From Elusimicrobia bacterium UBA4817 (lineage in GTDB: Bacteria; Elusimicrobiota; UBA8919): a DNA stretch of 63,092 nt. The notes beneath the pieces were generated by a model that was given only the letters and a program-made list of their open reading frames with translations, was not told the origin of the DNA and did no database searches. Where the stretch lies: NCBI GenBank assembly GCA_002402375.1, contig DHFT01000047.1, positions 1 through 63,092 of the forward strand. The letters are read 5' to 3'. The position numbers and the translations under genes are program-made. This document shows, piece after piece, positions 1 to 8,043 of this stretch. Positions within the stretch are counted from its first letter, which is position 1, and every line of letters begins with the position of its first letter.

Positions 1-1
1 T

Positions 2-985
2 GTTATGACAACCAATGCCGCCTCTTGTGCGCTGGTAAAATTTGCGCCGGACGGTTCAATCAATCTTTCAATGGGAACTATTGACTACGGGCAGGGTGCG
101 TTAACGGCGCTCAGCCAGATTTGTGCGGAAAGGATTCAACTGCCTTTTGAAAAGATACATATGTCGCGTGAAACGGATACCCAGTTTTCACCTTACGAAT
201 GGCAGACGGTTGCATCTCGCGGTACCTGGTCGGTAGGGAATGCCATAGTTGCCGCCTGTGATGATGCGATAGAAAAAATAAAGAAAAATGCATCATATCT
301 TTTTAAGACGCCTGCAAAAAATCTGGTTTATGAAAAGGGCTTTGTTTTTATTAAAAACAACCGGAAAAAGAAAATTCCGATAGAGCAACTTATTCACGGT
401 TATATGTTTGAAGACGGGCATACCGAAGGCGGTCCCGTCGTCGGTTACGGTTATTTTATGCCCAACATTCAGAACGCCGATAAGGAAACCGGACAGGGCA
501 GGTGTGTCGGCGAATGGACGGGCGGTTGTCAGTCGGTTATAATAGAAATTGACACGGAAACCGGTGTTATAACCCCGATAAAAATGGTAACGGCAATTGA
601 TGCCGGAAAAATCGTAAATCCGAAACTTGCCCGCGGGCAGATAGTCGGTGCGATGGTCCAGGCATTGGGTTCGGCAATATACGAAGGAATAATTTATTCG
701 GATAAAGGTAAAATGCGTTCCGACCATTTCACCGATTACAAAATTCCTACGCCGGAAGATGTCTTCAACTGCGATATGGAAGTTATTTTCATAGAGACGC
801 CGGAGGAGGGTGGTCCGTTCGGAGCAAGGAGTTTGGCGGAACATCCTGTCGTAGCATTGCCGTCGGCTATCGGCAATGCCGTCCACAACGGAACGGGTAT
901 AGATTTTTTTGAGTTGCCCATAACATCCGATAAATTGCTGATAAAGTTAAAGGAAAAAAAGTCGCTCACAAGCAAGTTTCTTTGA
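2..985 (+). CDS. Molybdenum hydroxylase, Mo-cofactor subunit, C-terminal part (cut by window start)
   Basis: C-terminal ~327 residues of a xanthine-dehydrogenase/aldehyde-oxidase large subunit, which binds the molybdopterin cofactor and hydroxylates a heterocycle or aldehyde. The reading frame is open back to the window edge, so the first visible ATG at 5 is internal. Visible family signatures are the glycine-rich GTIDYGQG stretch (the GxxELGQG equivalent), a GQGRCVGEW region, AGKIVNPKLARGQIVGAM, and the terminal GARSLAEHP motif, whose Glu codon at 839-841 aligns with the catalytic glutamate. The last eight residues (KSLTSKFL) and the stop lie inside a dispersed repeat. FAD and FeS subunits follow. 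The substrate cannot be read from sequence; xanthine or another purine is plausible from context. Confidence 0.9.
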   Translation, partial: VMTTNAASCALVKFAPDGSINLSMGTIDYGQGALTALSQICAERIQLPFEKIHMSRETDTQFSPYEWQTVASRGTWSVGNAIVAACDDAIEKIKKNASYLFKTPAKNLVYEKGFVFIKNNRKKKIPIEQLIHGYMFEDGHTEGGPVVGYGYFMPNIQNADKETGQGRCVGEWTGGCQSVIIEIDTETGVITPIKMVTAIDAGKIVNPKLARGQIVGAMVQALGSAIYEGIIYSDKGKMRSDHFTDYKIPTPEDVFNCDMEVIFIETPEEGGPFGARSLAEHPVVALPSAIGNAVHNGTGIDFFELPITSDKLLIKLKEKKSLTSKFL

Positions 986-1080
986 GACGCTCGTCAGAAC
1001 TCGCTCTGCAATTTGCTCCTGGAAGGAATAAGTCGCAAATTGAGGCTCTGCAGAAACTTCTTGTTCGCTCCGTGAGTAAT
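953..1080 (+). repeat. Dispersed ~125-bp intergenic element, copy A
   Basis: This tract closely matches the reverse complement of 13268-13393 and, less closely, 54689-54808. Shared words include CGCTCTGCAATTTGCTC and AAGTCGCAAATTGAGGCTC. It spans the 3' end of the upstream gene and fills the gap to the FAD-subunit gene. In copy C the ends are imperfect inverted repeats (GCAAGCAAATTTCT against AGAAATTTCTTGC), so a MITE-like element is possible. Confidence 0.8.
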
Positions 1081-1093
1081 AGGGTAAATAATT

Positions 1094-1960
1094 ATGTTTT
1101 CGCGATTTGATTATTATGCGCCTCAAACGTTGAACGATGCCTTCGCCGCGTTAAGCAAAAACGGGAATGCCCGTATACTTGCCGGCGGCACCGATCTGGT
1201 CGTCAACATCCGTTCCGGTAAAATAAAACCGTCGCTTATTGTTGACCTGAAAAAAATCAAGTGGCTTTCCGGCGTTACAAAAACCGACAGGGGCATAGAA
1301 ATAGGCCCGCTTACGACTATGAACGAACTGGCTGAATCATCTCTGTTAAAAGGCCCGTATTCGCTTTTAAGTTATGCCGCAAAAATTATGGGATGTTATG
1401 AAATAAGAAACAGGGCTACCGTCGGCGGAAATATAATCAACGCCTCGCCCGGCGCTGAAACCCTTACGCCCCTTACAGTGCTTCATGCGTCGGTGGAAGT
1501 TTCCGGCAACAATAACAAAAAACTGATTCCGCTTAATAAATTCGTTACCGGCCCCAACAATACCGTGCTTTCCGGAGGCGAAATAGTAACAAAAATAATT
1601 CTTCCTTTTTATCCGCAGTTGACGGCCGGTTATTATATGCGGCGTGCCCGCGTAAAAGGTATGGATTTGGCATCTGTTAACTGCTCCGTTCTGGTTGTGA
1701 ATCCGAATAATATTGAGAAATGTCAGGTGAGAGCGGCTTTCGGAACCGTTATGCCGACGCCTTATAGGTCACAAAAAGCGGAGGAGATTTTGTCGGGCAA
1801 AAAAATCACTCTTGATTTAATAAAACAGGCCGCATCCGTTATAAATTCCGAGATAAATCCAAGGGCGACATCTTTGCGTGCCACACCTGAATATAAACGT
1901 TTTATGGTTGAATATTTTCTGAAAACCGGTTTATCAAAAATTTTAGGGGTGACATTTTGA
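1094..1960 (+). CDS. Molybdenum hydroxylase, FAD-binding subunit (CoxM/XdhB type)
   Basis: Medium subunit that passes electrons between the 2Fe-2S clusters and an external acceptor through FAD. At 288 residues it has the usual length. The two FAD-binding segments are visible: AGGTDLVVNIRSG near residue 32 and TVGGNIINASPGAETLTPL near residue 110, followed by the CO-dehydrogenase flavoprotein C-terminal domain. Start ATG 1094 follows GTGAGTAATAGGG inside the repeat. The stop overlaps the ATG of the 2Fe-2S subunit by one base, so the two are translationally coupled. With the partial gene at 2-985 and the next gene it forms one Mo-FAD-FeS enzyme. Confidence 0.93.
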   Translation: MFSRFDYYAPQTLNDAFAALSKNGNARILAGGTDLVVNIRSGKIKPSLIVDLKKIKWLSGVTKTDRGIEIGPLTTMNELAESSLLKGPYSLLSYAAKIMGCYEIRNRATVGGNIINASPGAETLTPLTVLHASVEVSGNNNKKLIPLNKFVTGPNNTVLSGGEIVTKIILPFYPQLTAGYYMRRARVKGMDLASVNCSVLVVNPNNIEKCQVRAAFGTVMPTPYRSQKAEEILSGKKITLDLIKQAASVINSEINPRATSLRATPEYKRFMVEYFLKTGLSKILGVTF

Positions 1961-2421
1961 TGAAAATAAAATTCAAATTAAACGGTGAACTAAAAACCGC
2001 CGAGATAGTTTCTTATATGACGCTTCTTGAGGTTCTGCGGGATACATTCGGTCTTACCGGCACAAAGTGCGGTTGCGGCAACGGAGAATGCGGCGCCTGC
2101 ACCGTAATTATGAACGGCCACCCTGTTCGTTCCTGTCTCATTTTAGGAGTTGAAGCGGACGGCAGCGAGATATTTACGATTGAGTCCGTTTCCGCTAATG
2201 GTCTTAGTGATTTACAGAAGGCATTCCTTGAAGAAGGTGCCGTGCAGTGCGGTTTTTGCACCCCGGGTTTTATCATGGCCGGCGAGGCGTTGTTTAAGAG
2301 AACGCAAAATCCTACCGATGAAGAAATAAAAATAGCCCTCGGCGGGCATCTTTGCCGGTGCACGGGCTACGATGCCATATTCAAAGCATTCAAAAAAGTC
2401 AAAGTTAAAAAAACTTTGTAA
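1960..2421 (+). CDS. Molybdenum hydroxylase, 2Fe-2S subunit (CoxS/XdhC-subunit type)
   Basis: Small iron-sulfur subunit, about 153 residues. It has a plant-ferredoxin-like [2Fe-2S] cluster (CGCGNGECGAC near residue 40) and the second, helical [2Fe-2S] domain (CGFCTPG and later CRCTGY). All eight expected cysteines appear present. A TTG three bases upstream is in frame, but ATG 1960, overlapping the upstream stop as TGATG, is the natural start. It completes the first hydroxylase set. It is followed by a repeat-derived gap before the second large-subunit gene. Confidence 0.93.
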   Translation: MKIKFKLNGELKTAEIVSYMTLLEVLRDTFGLTGTKCGCGNGECGACTVIMNGHPVRSCLILGVEADGSEIFTIESVSANGLSDLQKAFLEEGAVQCGFCTPGFIMAGEALFKRTQNPTDEEIKIALGGHLCRCTGYDAIFKAFKKVKVKKTL

Positions 2422-2519
2422 CCACAGATGGACGCAAATTTTCATGGATTAAAAAACCACAAATTATTTTTGTTTCTTTGAATTTATCTGTGTGAATCCG
2501 TGGCAAGGTTTTTCAATGG
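2422..2519. repeat. Palindromic CCACAGA-type intergenic repeat, copy 1
   Basis: The tract opens with CCACAGATGGACGC and closes with TCTGTGTGAATCCGTGG, so its arms are complementary with a loose AT-rich loop. Related tracts lie at 16176-16258, 41862-41922 and 58636-58740; the AAGGTTTTTCAA flank also occurs, inverted, at about 58630-58645. It carries a GTG codon at 2500 that falsely extends the next gene. Confidence 0.7.
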
Positions 2520-2526
2520 TCAGATT

Positions 2527-4836
2527 ATGAAAAAAACCTTATCTAAAAATAATTTTCATTCAGTAGGCAATTCCGTTATTCGCAATGATGTTATAGAAAA
2601 AGTTACAGGCACTGCGAAATATATTGACGATTATAAATTCGGCGATATGCTTTACGGCGCCACTGTCCGAGCAACAGTGCCTCACGGAAATATAAAATCT
2701 TTTAATTCCGCCCTCGCCTTAAAAATAGACGGTGTTATAGCGGTTTATACATATAAAGATGTGCCCGGGAAAAATGAAGTTCCATTTATTTTAAATGATT
2801 ATCCGTTGTTGGCTTCCGACAAGGTTTTGTTTCACGGCCAGGCCATCGCCCTGGTTGTCGCAAAAACTCCTGAAATTGCAAAATTCGCCGCCAAAAAAGT
2901 GGAGGTTACATACCAAGAACTGCCGGCTATTAACGATGTGCATCAGTCGTTAAAAAAGGATGCCGTTAAAATTTTCGGTAATGATAACATTTTTAAAAGA
3001 TACGACATTATTCGCGGCGATGCGGAAAATGTATTTGAGAAAGCTGCCGTTGTTGTAGAAGGAAAATACACCACTAACTATCAGGTGCATGCCTACCTTG
3101 AAACGCAGGGTATGGTGGCTGACCCTCAACCCGACGGAAGTATTGTTATTTACGGCTCCATGCAGTGTCCTTTTTATATCCACGATGCAATAGTTCATAT
3201 TCTTAATGTGCCGCAAAATAAAGTGCGCATCGTCCAGACGACGACCGGAGGTGCTTTCGGCGGAAAAGAGGATGTCCCTTCAATAGTTGCGGCGCACGCC
3301 GCACTTGCGGCTTATTTATCCAAAAAACCGGTAAAAATTATTTATTCCCGCGAGGAAGATTTTCAGGCGATGTCAAAAAGGCATCCCTCTTACATTGAAA
3401 TGAAATATGCCGCCGATAAAAAAGGAAAAATAACAGCGGCACAGGTCCGATATATTTTAGACGGCGGTGCATTTTCAACTTTAAGTCCGGTGGTTTTATG
3501 GCGCGGCGCCGTGCATGCTGCCGGTCCGTATAATATTCCCAATGTTAAAATTGAGGCAATTTGCGCTGCTACAAATAAAGTGCCGTGCGGCGCTTTCCGC
3601 GGTTTCGGCCAGCCGCAGACAACTTTTGCCAATGAATCGCTGATTGACGAATTGGCCGTTAAATTAAACATTTCGCCGTTGGAATTGAGACGAATAAATA
3701 TGATGAAGGTCGGCTCCCGGACGGCGACAGGACAGAAAATCACACGCAGTTGCGGACTGGAAAAAGTCATAAAGCAGGTCGTCCAAAAATCCGACTGGAA
3801 TAAAATATATTTGTCTCCGGAAAAACGTACGGGCACAATAAGAACCGGTATAGGCATAGCGGCAAGTTTTTACGGTGTGGGGCTTGGCGCCGGAGGAAAA
3901 TATTTAGACCGCGCGGGAAGTTATGTTCAGGTTCAAAAAGACGGCACCGTAATAATTGCCATCGGCAACACTGAACTCGGACAAGGCGTGTTCACGGTTA
4001 TTTCGCAGATTGCCGCCGAAATGCTGGGTTGTCCGTATAATTTTGTAAGAGTGCTCAAGACGGATACTACCCGTGTTCCGGATAGCGGGCCTACCGTTGC
4101 CTCAAGGTCAACGCTGATGTCCGGCAATGCCGTCCGAAACGCGGCGGGAATTATCCGGCTAAGAATAGATAAAATGGTTTTGGAAATGCTTAATGTAAAA
4201 AGCGGTGCTGTTAAATCAAACGGTAAAAATTATTTTTTATCATCCGACCCGAAAAAGAAAGTTCGCTATCAGGATGTCGTCAAAAAATGTTACGGTAAAA
4301 GAATAAACCTTACTTCTAACGGCTGGTACGCCGGCGAAGATGTAACTTTTTCTCAGGAAACCGGTCAGGGCAATGCGTATTATACGTATTCGTATTCGGC
4401 AACTGCGGCAATTGTAAAAGTTAATACTGAAACCTGCGAAGTTAGCGTAGAAAAATTAGTCAGCGGGCATGACATAGGCAAGGCGCTCAATCCGCAACTC
4501 TGTGAAGGTCAGATTGAGGGCGGTGTTATTCAATCGCTGGGTTACGCTTTAACTGAAAACCTTATCATTAAAAACGGCATTATGTTAAATCCGAGTTTCG
4601 CGGGATATTTAATTCCGACTTCTTCGGATATTCCGGAAATTATTCCGGTAATTGTTGAAGAACCATATCACGACGGTCCTTTCGGTGCGAAAGGGCTCGG
4701 CGAACCGCCTATGATTACTCCGGCGACGGCTATAGCGAACGCAATTTACAATGCCACGGGTTGGCGGACGGATAAATTACCGGTAACACCGGAAGTTTTA
4801 TTGGATATAAAAAAACATTTATGGAAAAAAATATAA
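2527..4836 (+). CDS. Molybdenum hydroxylase, Mo-cofactor subunit (second set)
   Basis: Full-length large subunit, 769 residues from ATG 2527. A GTG at 2500 is in frame but lies in the repeat, so I reject it. Family landmarks occur in order: GGAFGGKE near residue 241 (cofactor contact), CGAFRGFGQP near 354, GNTELGQG near 479, and GAKGLGEPP near 720 with E726 in the position of the catalytic base. It catalyses water-dependent hydroxylation of a heterocycle. The classical GEPP form of the last motif is closer to xanthine dehydrogenases than the SLAEHP form of the first set, so the two probably have different substrates. The 3' end overlaps the FeS subunit by 16 nt. Confidence 0.94.
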   Translation: MKKTLSKNNFHSVGNSVIRNDVIEKVTGTAKYIDDYKFGDMLYGATVRATVPHGNIKSFNSALALKIDGVIAVYTYKDVPGKNEVPFILNDYPLLASDKVLFHGQAIALVVAKTPEIAKFAAKKVEVTYQELPAINDVHQSLKKDAVKIFGNDNIFKRYDIIRGDAENVFEKAAVVVEGKYTTNYQVHAYLETQGMVADPQPDGSIVIYGSMQCPFYIHDAIVHILNVPQNKVRIVQTTTGGAFGGKEDVPSIVAAHAALAAYLSKKPVKIIYSREEDFQAMSKRHPSYIEMKYAADKKGKITAAQVRYILDGGAFSTLSPVVLWRGAVHAAGPYNIPNVKIEAICAATNKVPCGAFRGFGQPQTTFANESLIDELAVKLNISPLELRRINMMKVGSRTATGQKITRSCGLEKVIKQVVQKSDWNKIYLSPEKRTGTIRTGIGIAASFYGVGLGAGGKYLDRAGSYVQVQKDGTVIIAIGNTELGQGVFTVISQIAAEMLGCPYNFVRVLKTDTTRVPDSGPTVASRSTLMSGNAVRNAAGIIRLRIDKMVLEMLNVKSGAVKSNGKNYFLSSDPKKKVRYQDVVKKCYGKRINLTSNGWYAGEDVTFSQETGQGNAYYTYSYSATAAIVKVNTETCEVSVEKLVSGHDIGKALNPQLCEGQIEGGVIQSLGYALTENLIIKNGIMLNPSFAGYLIPTSSDIPEIIPVIVEEPYHDGPFGAKGLGEPPMITPATAIANAIYNATGWRTDKLPVTPEVLLDIKKHLWKKI

Positions 4837-5297
4837 AATTTATATTGAATGGAAAAGAGGTTGAAGTCACAGTTCATCCGGTAAAGACGCTGCTTAAAGT
4901 ATTGCGTGAAGATCTTGGGCATACTGAAGTGAAAGCGGGATGCGAGCAGGGAGAGTGTGGCAGTTGTACGGTTATTATTGACGGGAAAATAGTGAATTCC
5001 TGCATCTTTCCGGTCGGCCAGGCGGAAGGTTCAAGCATTATTACGATAGCCGGGTTATGTAAAGAAGGAGAACTTCATCCTATACAAAAGATTTTTATTG
5101 AAGAAGGCGCTGTCCAGTGCGGTTTCTGTACTCCAGGTATAATACTTGCCGTTAAGGTTTTGCTTGACAGAACGTTGTCGCCCGGTGACGAAGAAATTCG
5201 GGAAGCGGTTTCCGGAAATCTGTGCCGCTGTACGGGTTATTCAAAAATATTTAGCGCCATAAAAAAAGCAGCGGTGTATATGAGGACCAAAAAATGA
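4821..5297 (+). CDS. Molybdenum hydroxylase, 2Fe-2S subunit (second set)
   Basis: 158-residue two-cluster ferredoxin subunit. The N-terminal [2Fe-2S] ligands sit in CEQGECGSCTV and the C-terminal domain carries CGFCTPG and CRCTGY. Its ATG lies inside the 3' end of the large-subunit gene (16-nt overlap) and its own stop overlaps the FAD-subunit start by 4 nt, so the three subunits are one transcription and translation unit. The set has gene order Mo-FeS-FAD, while the first set is Mo-FAD-FeS, which argues against a simple recent tandem duplication. Confidence 0.93.
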   Translation: MEKNIKFILNGKEVEVTVHPVKTLLKVLREDLGHTEVKAGCEQGECGSCTVIIDGKIVNSCIFPVGQAEGSSIITIAGLCKEGELHPIQKIFIEEGAVQCGFCTPGIILAVKVLLDRTLSPGDEEIREAVSGNLCRCTGYSKIFSAIKKAAVYMRTKK

Positions 5298-6163
5298 TTT
5301 ATCCCGAGTATATTCAGCCCGTTTCTTTAACAGATTTATGGGGCAAATTTCCGCAGGATAAAAAAATTTATTTTCTTGCCGGCGGAACTGACCTATTTAA
5401 TTATTTAAGAGACGGGTTGATAGATGCCTCAAGCAGTTGCTTTGTTGATATCAGTTTGCTTAAACAATTAGACGGCATAACTGAAGAATCGGAAAATATA
5501 AGAATCGGTGCCTTGACAACTTTCAGCACTATTTCAGAAAGCGGATTATTAAAAAAGTATTGTCCGGATTTGGTTGCAGCGGCAAAAGTGCTGGGGACTC
5601 CGCAGATAGCAAACAGGGCGACCATCGGCGGTAATATCGGCAATGCTTCTCCCGCTGGCGACGCTCTTCCGTCTCTCGCGGCTCATTTTGCAAAAGCGGA
5701 GGTTGCTAATTCAAAAGGCAGTCGGTTGCTCAATATATCGGATGTATTTGCCGGTCCCAAAAAGACAACACTTGCCAACGGTGAAATAATTACGGCTGTC
5801 GTTATCCCGAAAATCAAAGTAAAAGCGGGTTTTACCGTCGTCGGAACTTTTAAAAAAATCGGCGGAAGAAAATCGCACATAATAGCCAAAGCGTCCGTTG
5901 CGGTTTTTGCCGTTGTCAAAAATAAATCGGTGGACTATATTAGTGTTGCGCTTGGCGCCGTAGGACCTAAGATAATTGAAGTAAGAAACATATCAAAAAT
6001 TTTATCAGGTAAAAAGGTTTCGCCGGAATTAACGGAAAAATGCAAAGATGAAATCCGCAAAATCGCCTCCCCGATAGATGATTTCCGCTCTACCGCCGAA
6101 TACAGACAAGAGGTTATCTGTCCTTTATTTGAACAGGCATTAAATGAAATAGTAAAGGACTAA
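5294..6163 (+). CDS. Molybdenum hydroxylase, FAD-binding subunit (second set)
   Basis: 289-residue flavoprotein subunit with the AGGTDLFNYLRDG pyrophosphate loop near residue 30 and ATIGGNIGNASPAGDALP near residue 108, followed by the usual C-terminal FAD-subunit domain. ATG 5294 overlaps the preceding stop (ATGA). It completes the second Mo-FeS-FAD hydroxylase. The molybdopterin cytidylyltransferase gene follows within 5 nt, linking cofactor maturation to the enzyme. Confidence 0.93.
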   Translation: MIYPEYIQPVSLTDLWGKFPQDKKIYFLAGGTDLFNYLRDGLIDASSSCFVDISLLKQLDGITEESENIRIGALTTFSTISESGLLKKYCPDLVAAAKVLGTPQIANRATIGGNIGNASPAGDALPSLAAHFAKAEVANSKGSRLLNISDVFAGPKKTTLANGEIITAVVIPKIKVKAGFTVVGTFKKIGGRKSHIIAKASVAVFAVVKNKSVDYISVALGAVGPKIIEVRNISKILSGKKVSPELTEKCKDEIRKIASPIDDFRSTAEYRQEVICPLFEQALNEIVKD

Positions 6164-6167
6164 TTTG

Positions 6168-6797
6168 ATGAGTCGTTCTCAAAATCTTTCCATAACGGGA
6201 ATTATTCTTGCCGCAGGTTCCGGCGTCCGTCTCGGCGGCAAAGTAAAAGCACTCCTAAAACTCGGTAATAGAACATTTGTAGAAACTATTATTTCAAACT
6301 TCCAAAAATCCGGTATTAAAAATATCATTATTGTTCTCGGCTATAAGGCCAGCGTCATAAAAAAGTATTTAGAATTAAAGAAAATTTTCCGGAAGGGAAC
6401 ATCTCTAAAAGTTCTGGTCAACCACAATTACAATTCGCAGCAGTTGACATCTTTGAGATTAGCGATAAAAAATCTGCCTGAAAATTGCGCCGGCATAATT
6501 TTCACGCCTGTTGACCATCCGCTGGTTAAATTAACAACATATAAAAAACTTTTGTCAACTTGGAAAAAAGACAAGAGTAAAATTTGCCTTCCCAGTTACA
6601 ATTACCGCAAAGGTCACCCGGCGCTTTTTCCGAAAGAGATATTTGAAAAAATTTTAACTGAAAAACTTTCCGGCGGCGCGCGTGACATAATTAAAAAATA
6701 TCCGAAAAAAGTGAGATATGTCGTCGTTCACGACCCCGGCACAGTGAATGATTTTGACAGTATGGGGGATTTCCAAAAATACGGATTAGAAAAATGA
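6168..6797 (+). CDS. mocA: Molybdenum cofactor cytidylyltransferase-like NTP transferase (MocA family)
   Basis: About 209 residues with a GT-A nucleotidyltransferase fold: ILAAGSGVRLGGKVKALL at the N terminus (nucleotide loop and Lys), FTPVDHPLV near residue 110 (the DxP metal site), and KGHPALFPKEI near residue 147, which is typical of MocA/MobA relatives. MocA attaches CMP to molybdopterin to make the cytosine dinucleotide cofactor used by hydroxylases of this family. Start ATG 6168 is preferred over TTG 6165. It is the last gene of the hydroxylase operon before the Fic/restriction insertion; its last ~21 bp are duplicated at 7899-7919. Confidence 0.88.
   Translation: MSRSQNLSITGIILAAGSGVRLGGKVKALLKLGNRTFVETIISNFQKSGIKNIIIVLGYKASVIKKYLELKKIFRKGTSLKVLVNHNYNSQQLTSLRLAIKNLPENCAGIIFTPVDHPLVKLTTYKKLLSTWKKDKSKICLPSYNYRKGHPALFPKEIFEKILTEKLSGGARDIIKKYPKKVRYVVVHDPGTVNDFDSMGDFQKYGLEK
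6767..6787 (+). repeat. 21-bp direct repeat, left copy (within the mocA 3' end)
   Basis: GGATTTCCAAAAATACGGATT occurs here in mocA codons and again exactly at 7899-7919. The two copies bracket the Fic gene and its promoter, 1132 bp apart. Similarity continues weakly downstream (AGAAAAATG against GAAAAACAA). Confidence 0.85.
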
Positions 6798-6806
6798 TAA
6801 AAACAG

Positions 6807-6845
6807 TTGACTTTATGCAAAACTTTATGTAAACTTTATGCAAAA
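6807..6845 (+). promoter_or_regulatory. Promoter with three tandem ACTTTATGYAAA repeats ahead of fic
   Basis: A sigma-70-like promoter, TTGACT at 6807-6812 and TAAACT at 6830-6835 with a 17-bp spacer, is overlaid by three consecutive near-identical repeats at 6810-6821, 6822-6832 and 6833-6844 (12, 11 and 12 bp). They end at the AAAGGAGA ribosome binding site. Repeats covering the -35 to start region look like an operator for autoregulation; that is inference. Confidence 0.55.
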
Positions 6846-6856
6846 GGAGACCTCTG

Positions 6857-7867
6857 ATGTGGAACCCTGTATATAAAGTAAATAATAGGACATTGGGTCT
6901 ATTGGAAAAAATTGCGGACCTGCGTTCAAAGATACAGACATCAATGATAAAACTGCCGTGGATACCGTCATTAGTCCGTGATGCTGTTGTCCGCTCGGCC
7001 CACGGTTCAACTGCCATAGAGGGCTGTACGTTATCGGTTGAAGCGGTAAAGTCGCTGCTTGACGGTAAAAAAGTTTTCGGTTATCCGGAAAAAGACGTCA
7101 ATATGGCAAAAAATTACATAAGTGCAATACAATGGCTGATAAAAAATGAAAAAAAACCTGTCGTTTTTGAAAAAGATATTTTACGACTTCATAAAATCAT
7201 TGTGACAGATGCATCGGATGGCGGACCGATTGGGATGTATAGAAAAGAAAATGTAAGAGCAGGTATTTATTCTGCGTCTGACTGGCATAAAGTGTCTTTC
7301 TTAATGAAGGACTTGATTGAATGGTTAAATATCGGCTCCAAAGAAATCCCTGCTGTTTTTTCCGCCGCATTATTGCATTTACAATTTGTAAATATCCATC
7401 CTTTCAGAGACGGTAACGGCAGATGCGCAAGGGCATTGGCGACATGGGAATTGTATCGCAAGGGATTTGATACGCTGCATATTTTTTCACTTGATGAAAT
7501 TTTGCTTGAAAACAGAAGTATGTATATAAAAAATCTTCAACGGGTTCAAGTGGAAAAATATCCTATTGATGCATGGTTAGAATTTATGTCAGAGGCAACT
7601 CTGGAAACACTCGGGCGTATTTATAACCGCATATTATCCACAGGTATTATTACGCGGAAACCGATTTCGCTTACGACGAGACAGATAAAATTATTACAGG
7701 TTTTCCGCGAACGCGGGATATTGAACATTCGCGATATCGCGAGAACTATAAGAACCACAGTCCCCGGTGCGCATTATGTCCTTAAACCGCTTATCAAACA
7801 AGGTGTAGTCGTCAGAATCGGTAAATATAAATCCGTTAAATATACAATTGCTTCAATCGGCAAATAG
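6857..7867 (+). CDS. fic: Fic-domain AMPylase-type protein with C-terminal winged helix
   Basis: 336 residues. The Fic active-site motif HPFRDGNGRCAR starts near H181. An upstream (S/T)xxxEG-type inhibitory motif, STAIEG near residue 52, marks a class II Fic protein with an internal auto-inhibitory helix. The last ~80 residues (TTRQIKLLQVF and later TVPGAHYVLKPL) look like a winged helix-turn-helix. Fic enzymes transfer AMP or another nucleotide moiety to a target hydroxyl; the target here is unknown. ATG 6857 follows AAAGGAGA. The gene sits alone between the 21-bp direct repeats with its own promoter, so it appears to be a self-contained insertion at the 3' end of mocA. The C-terminal DNA-binding domain could act on the repeats in its own promoter. 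Confidence 0.88.
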   Translation: MWNPVYKVNNRTLGLLEKIADLRSKIQTSMIKLPWIPSLVRDAVVRSAHGSTAIEGCTLSVEAVKSLLDGKKVFGYPEKDVNMAKNYISAIQWLIKNEKKPVVFEKDILRLHKIIVTDASDGGPIGMYRKENVRAGIYSASDWHKVSFLMKDLIEWLNIGSKEIPAVFSAALLHLQFVNIHPFRDGNGRCARALATWELYRKGFDTLHIFSLDEILLENRSMYIKNLQRVQVEKYPIDAWLEFMSEATLETLGRIYNRILSTGIITRKPISLTTRQIKLLQVFRERGILNIRDIARTIRTTVPGAHYVLKPLIKQGVVVRIGKYKSVKYTIASIGK

Positions 7868-7898
7868 TAAAATTACCGATATAAGATATTACTGCGGC

Positions 7899-7919
7899 GG
7901 ATTTCCAAAAATACGGATT
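7899..7919 (+). repeat. 21-bp direct repeat, right copy (downstream of fic)
   Basis: Exact copy of 6767-6787, here outside any gene and without the preceding mocA codons. It marks the right edge of the fic insertion. Confidence 0.85.
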
Positions 7920-7965
7920 GAAAAACAAAAATTGTAATTCCCGCAAAAAAGATGTAAAATAACTT

Positions 7966-8023
7966 CTTGATTTTCCAACGAAAAAATAGTAACATAAAGT
8001 TCATAGTGGGTCAGAAAATCAAG
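7966..8023. promoter_or_regulatory. Spaced inverted repeat upstream of the methyltransferase cassette
   Basis: Perfect 10-bp arms CTTGATTTTC (7966-7975) and GAAAATCAAG (8014-8023), 38 bp apart, end 20 bp before the methyltransferase start. This could be an operator or boundary of the restriction-modification cassette. No controller (C) protein gene is visible. Confidence 0.4.
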
Positions 8024-8043
8024 GCGGTTATATTCTTAAAAAA

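Noticed and set aside
293..886. Antisense open frame opposite the first hydroxylase gene, and similar long antisense frames at 3390-3857, 5401-5919 and 13695-15401
   Set aside because: They are shadows of strong coding genes with no ribosome site or family motif.
2500..2526. GTG start extending the second large subunit
   Set aside because: It falls in a palindromic repeat, and the family start aligns better from ATG 2527.
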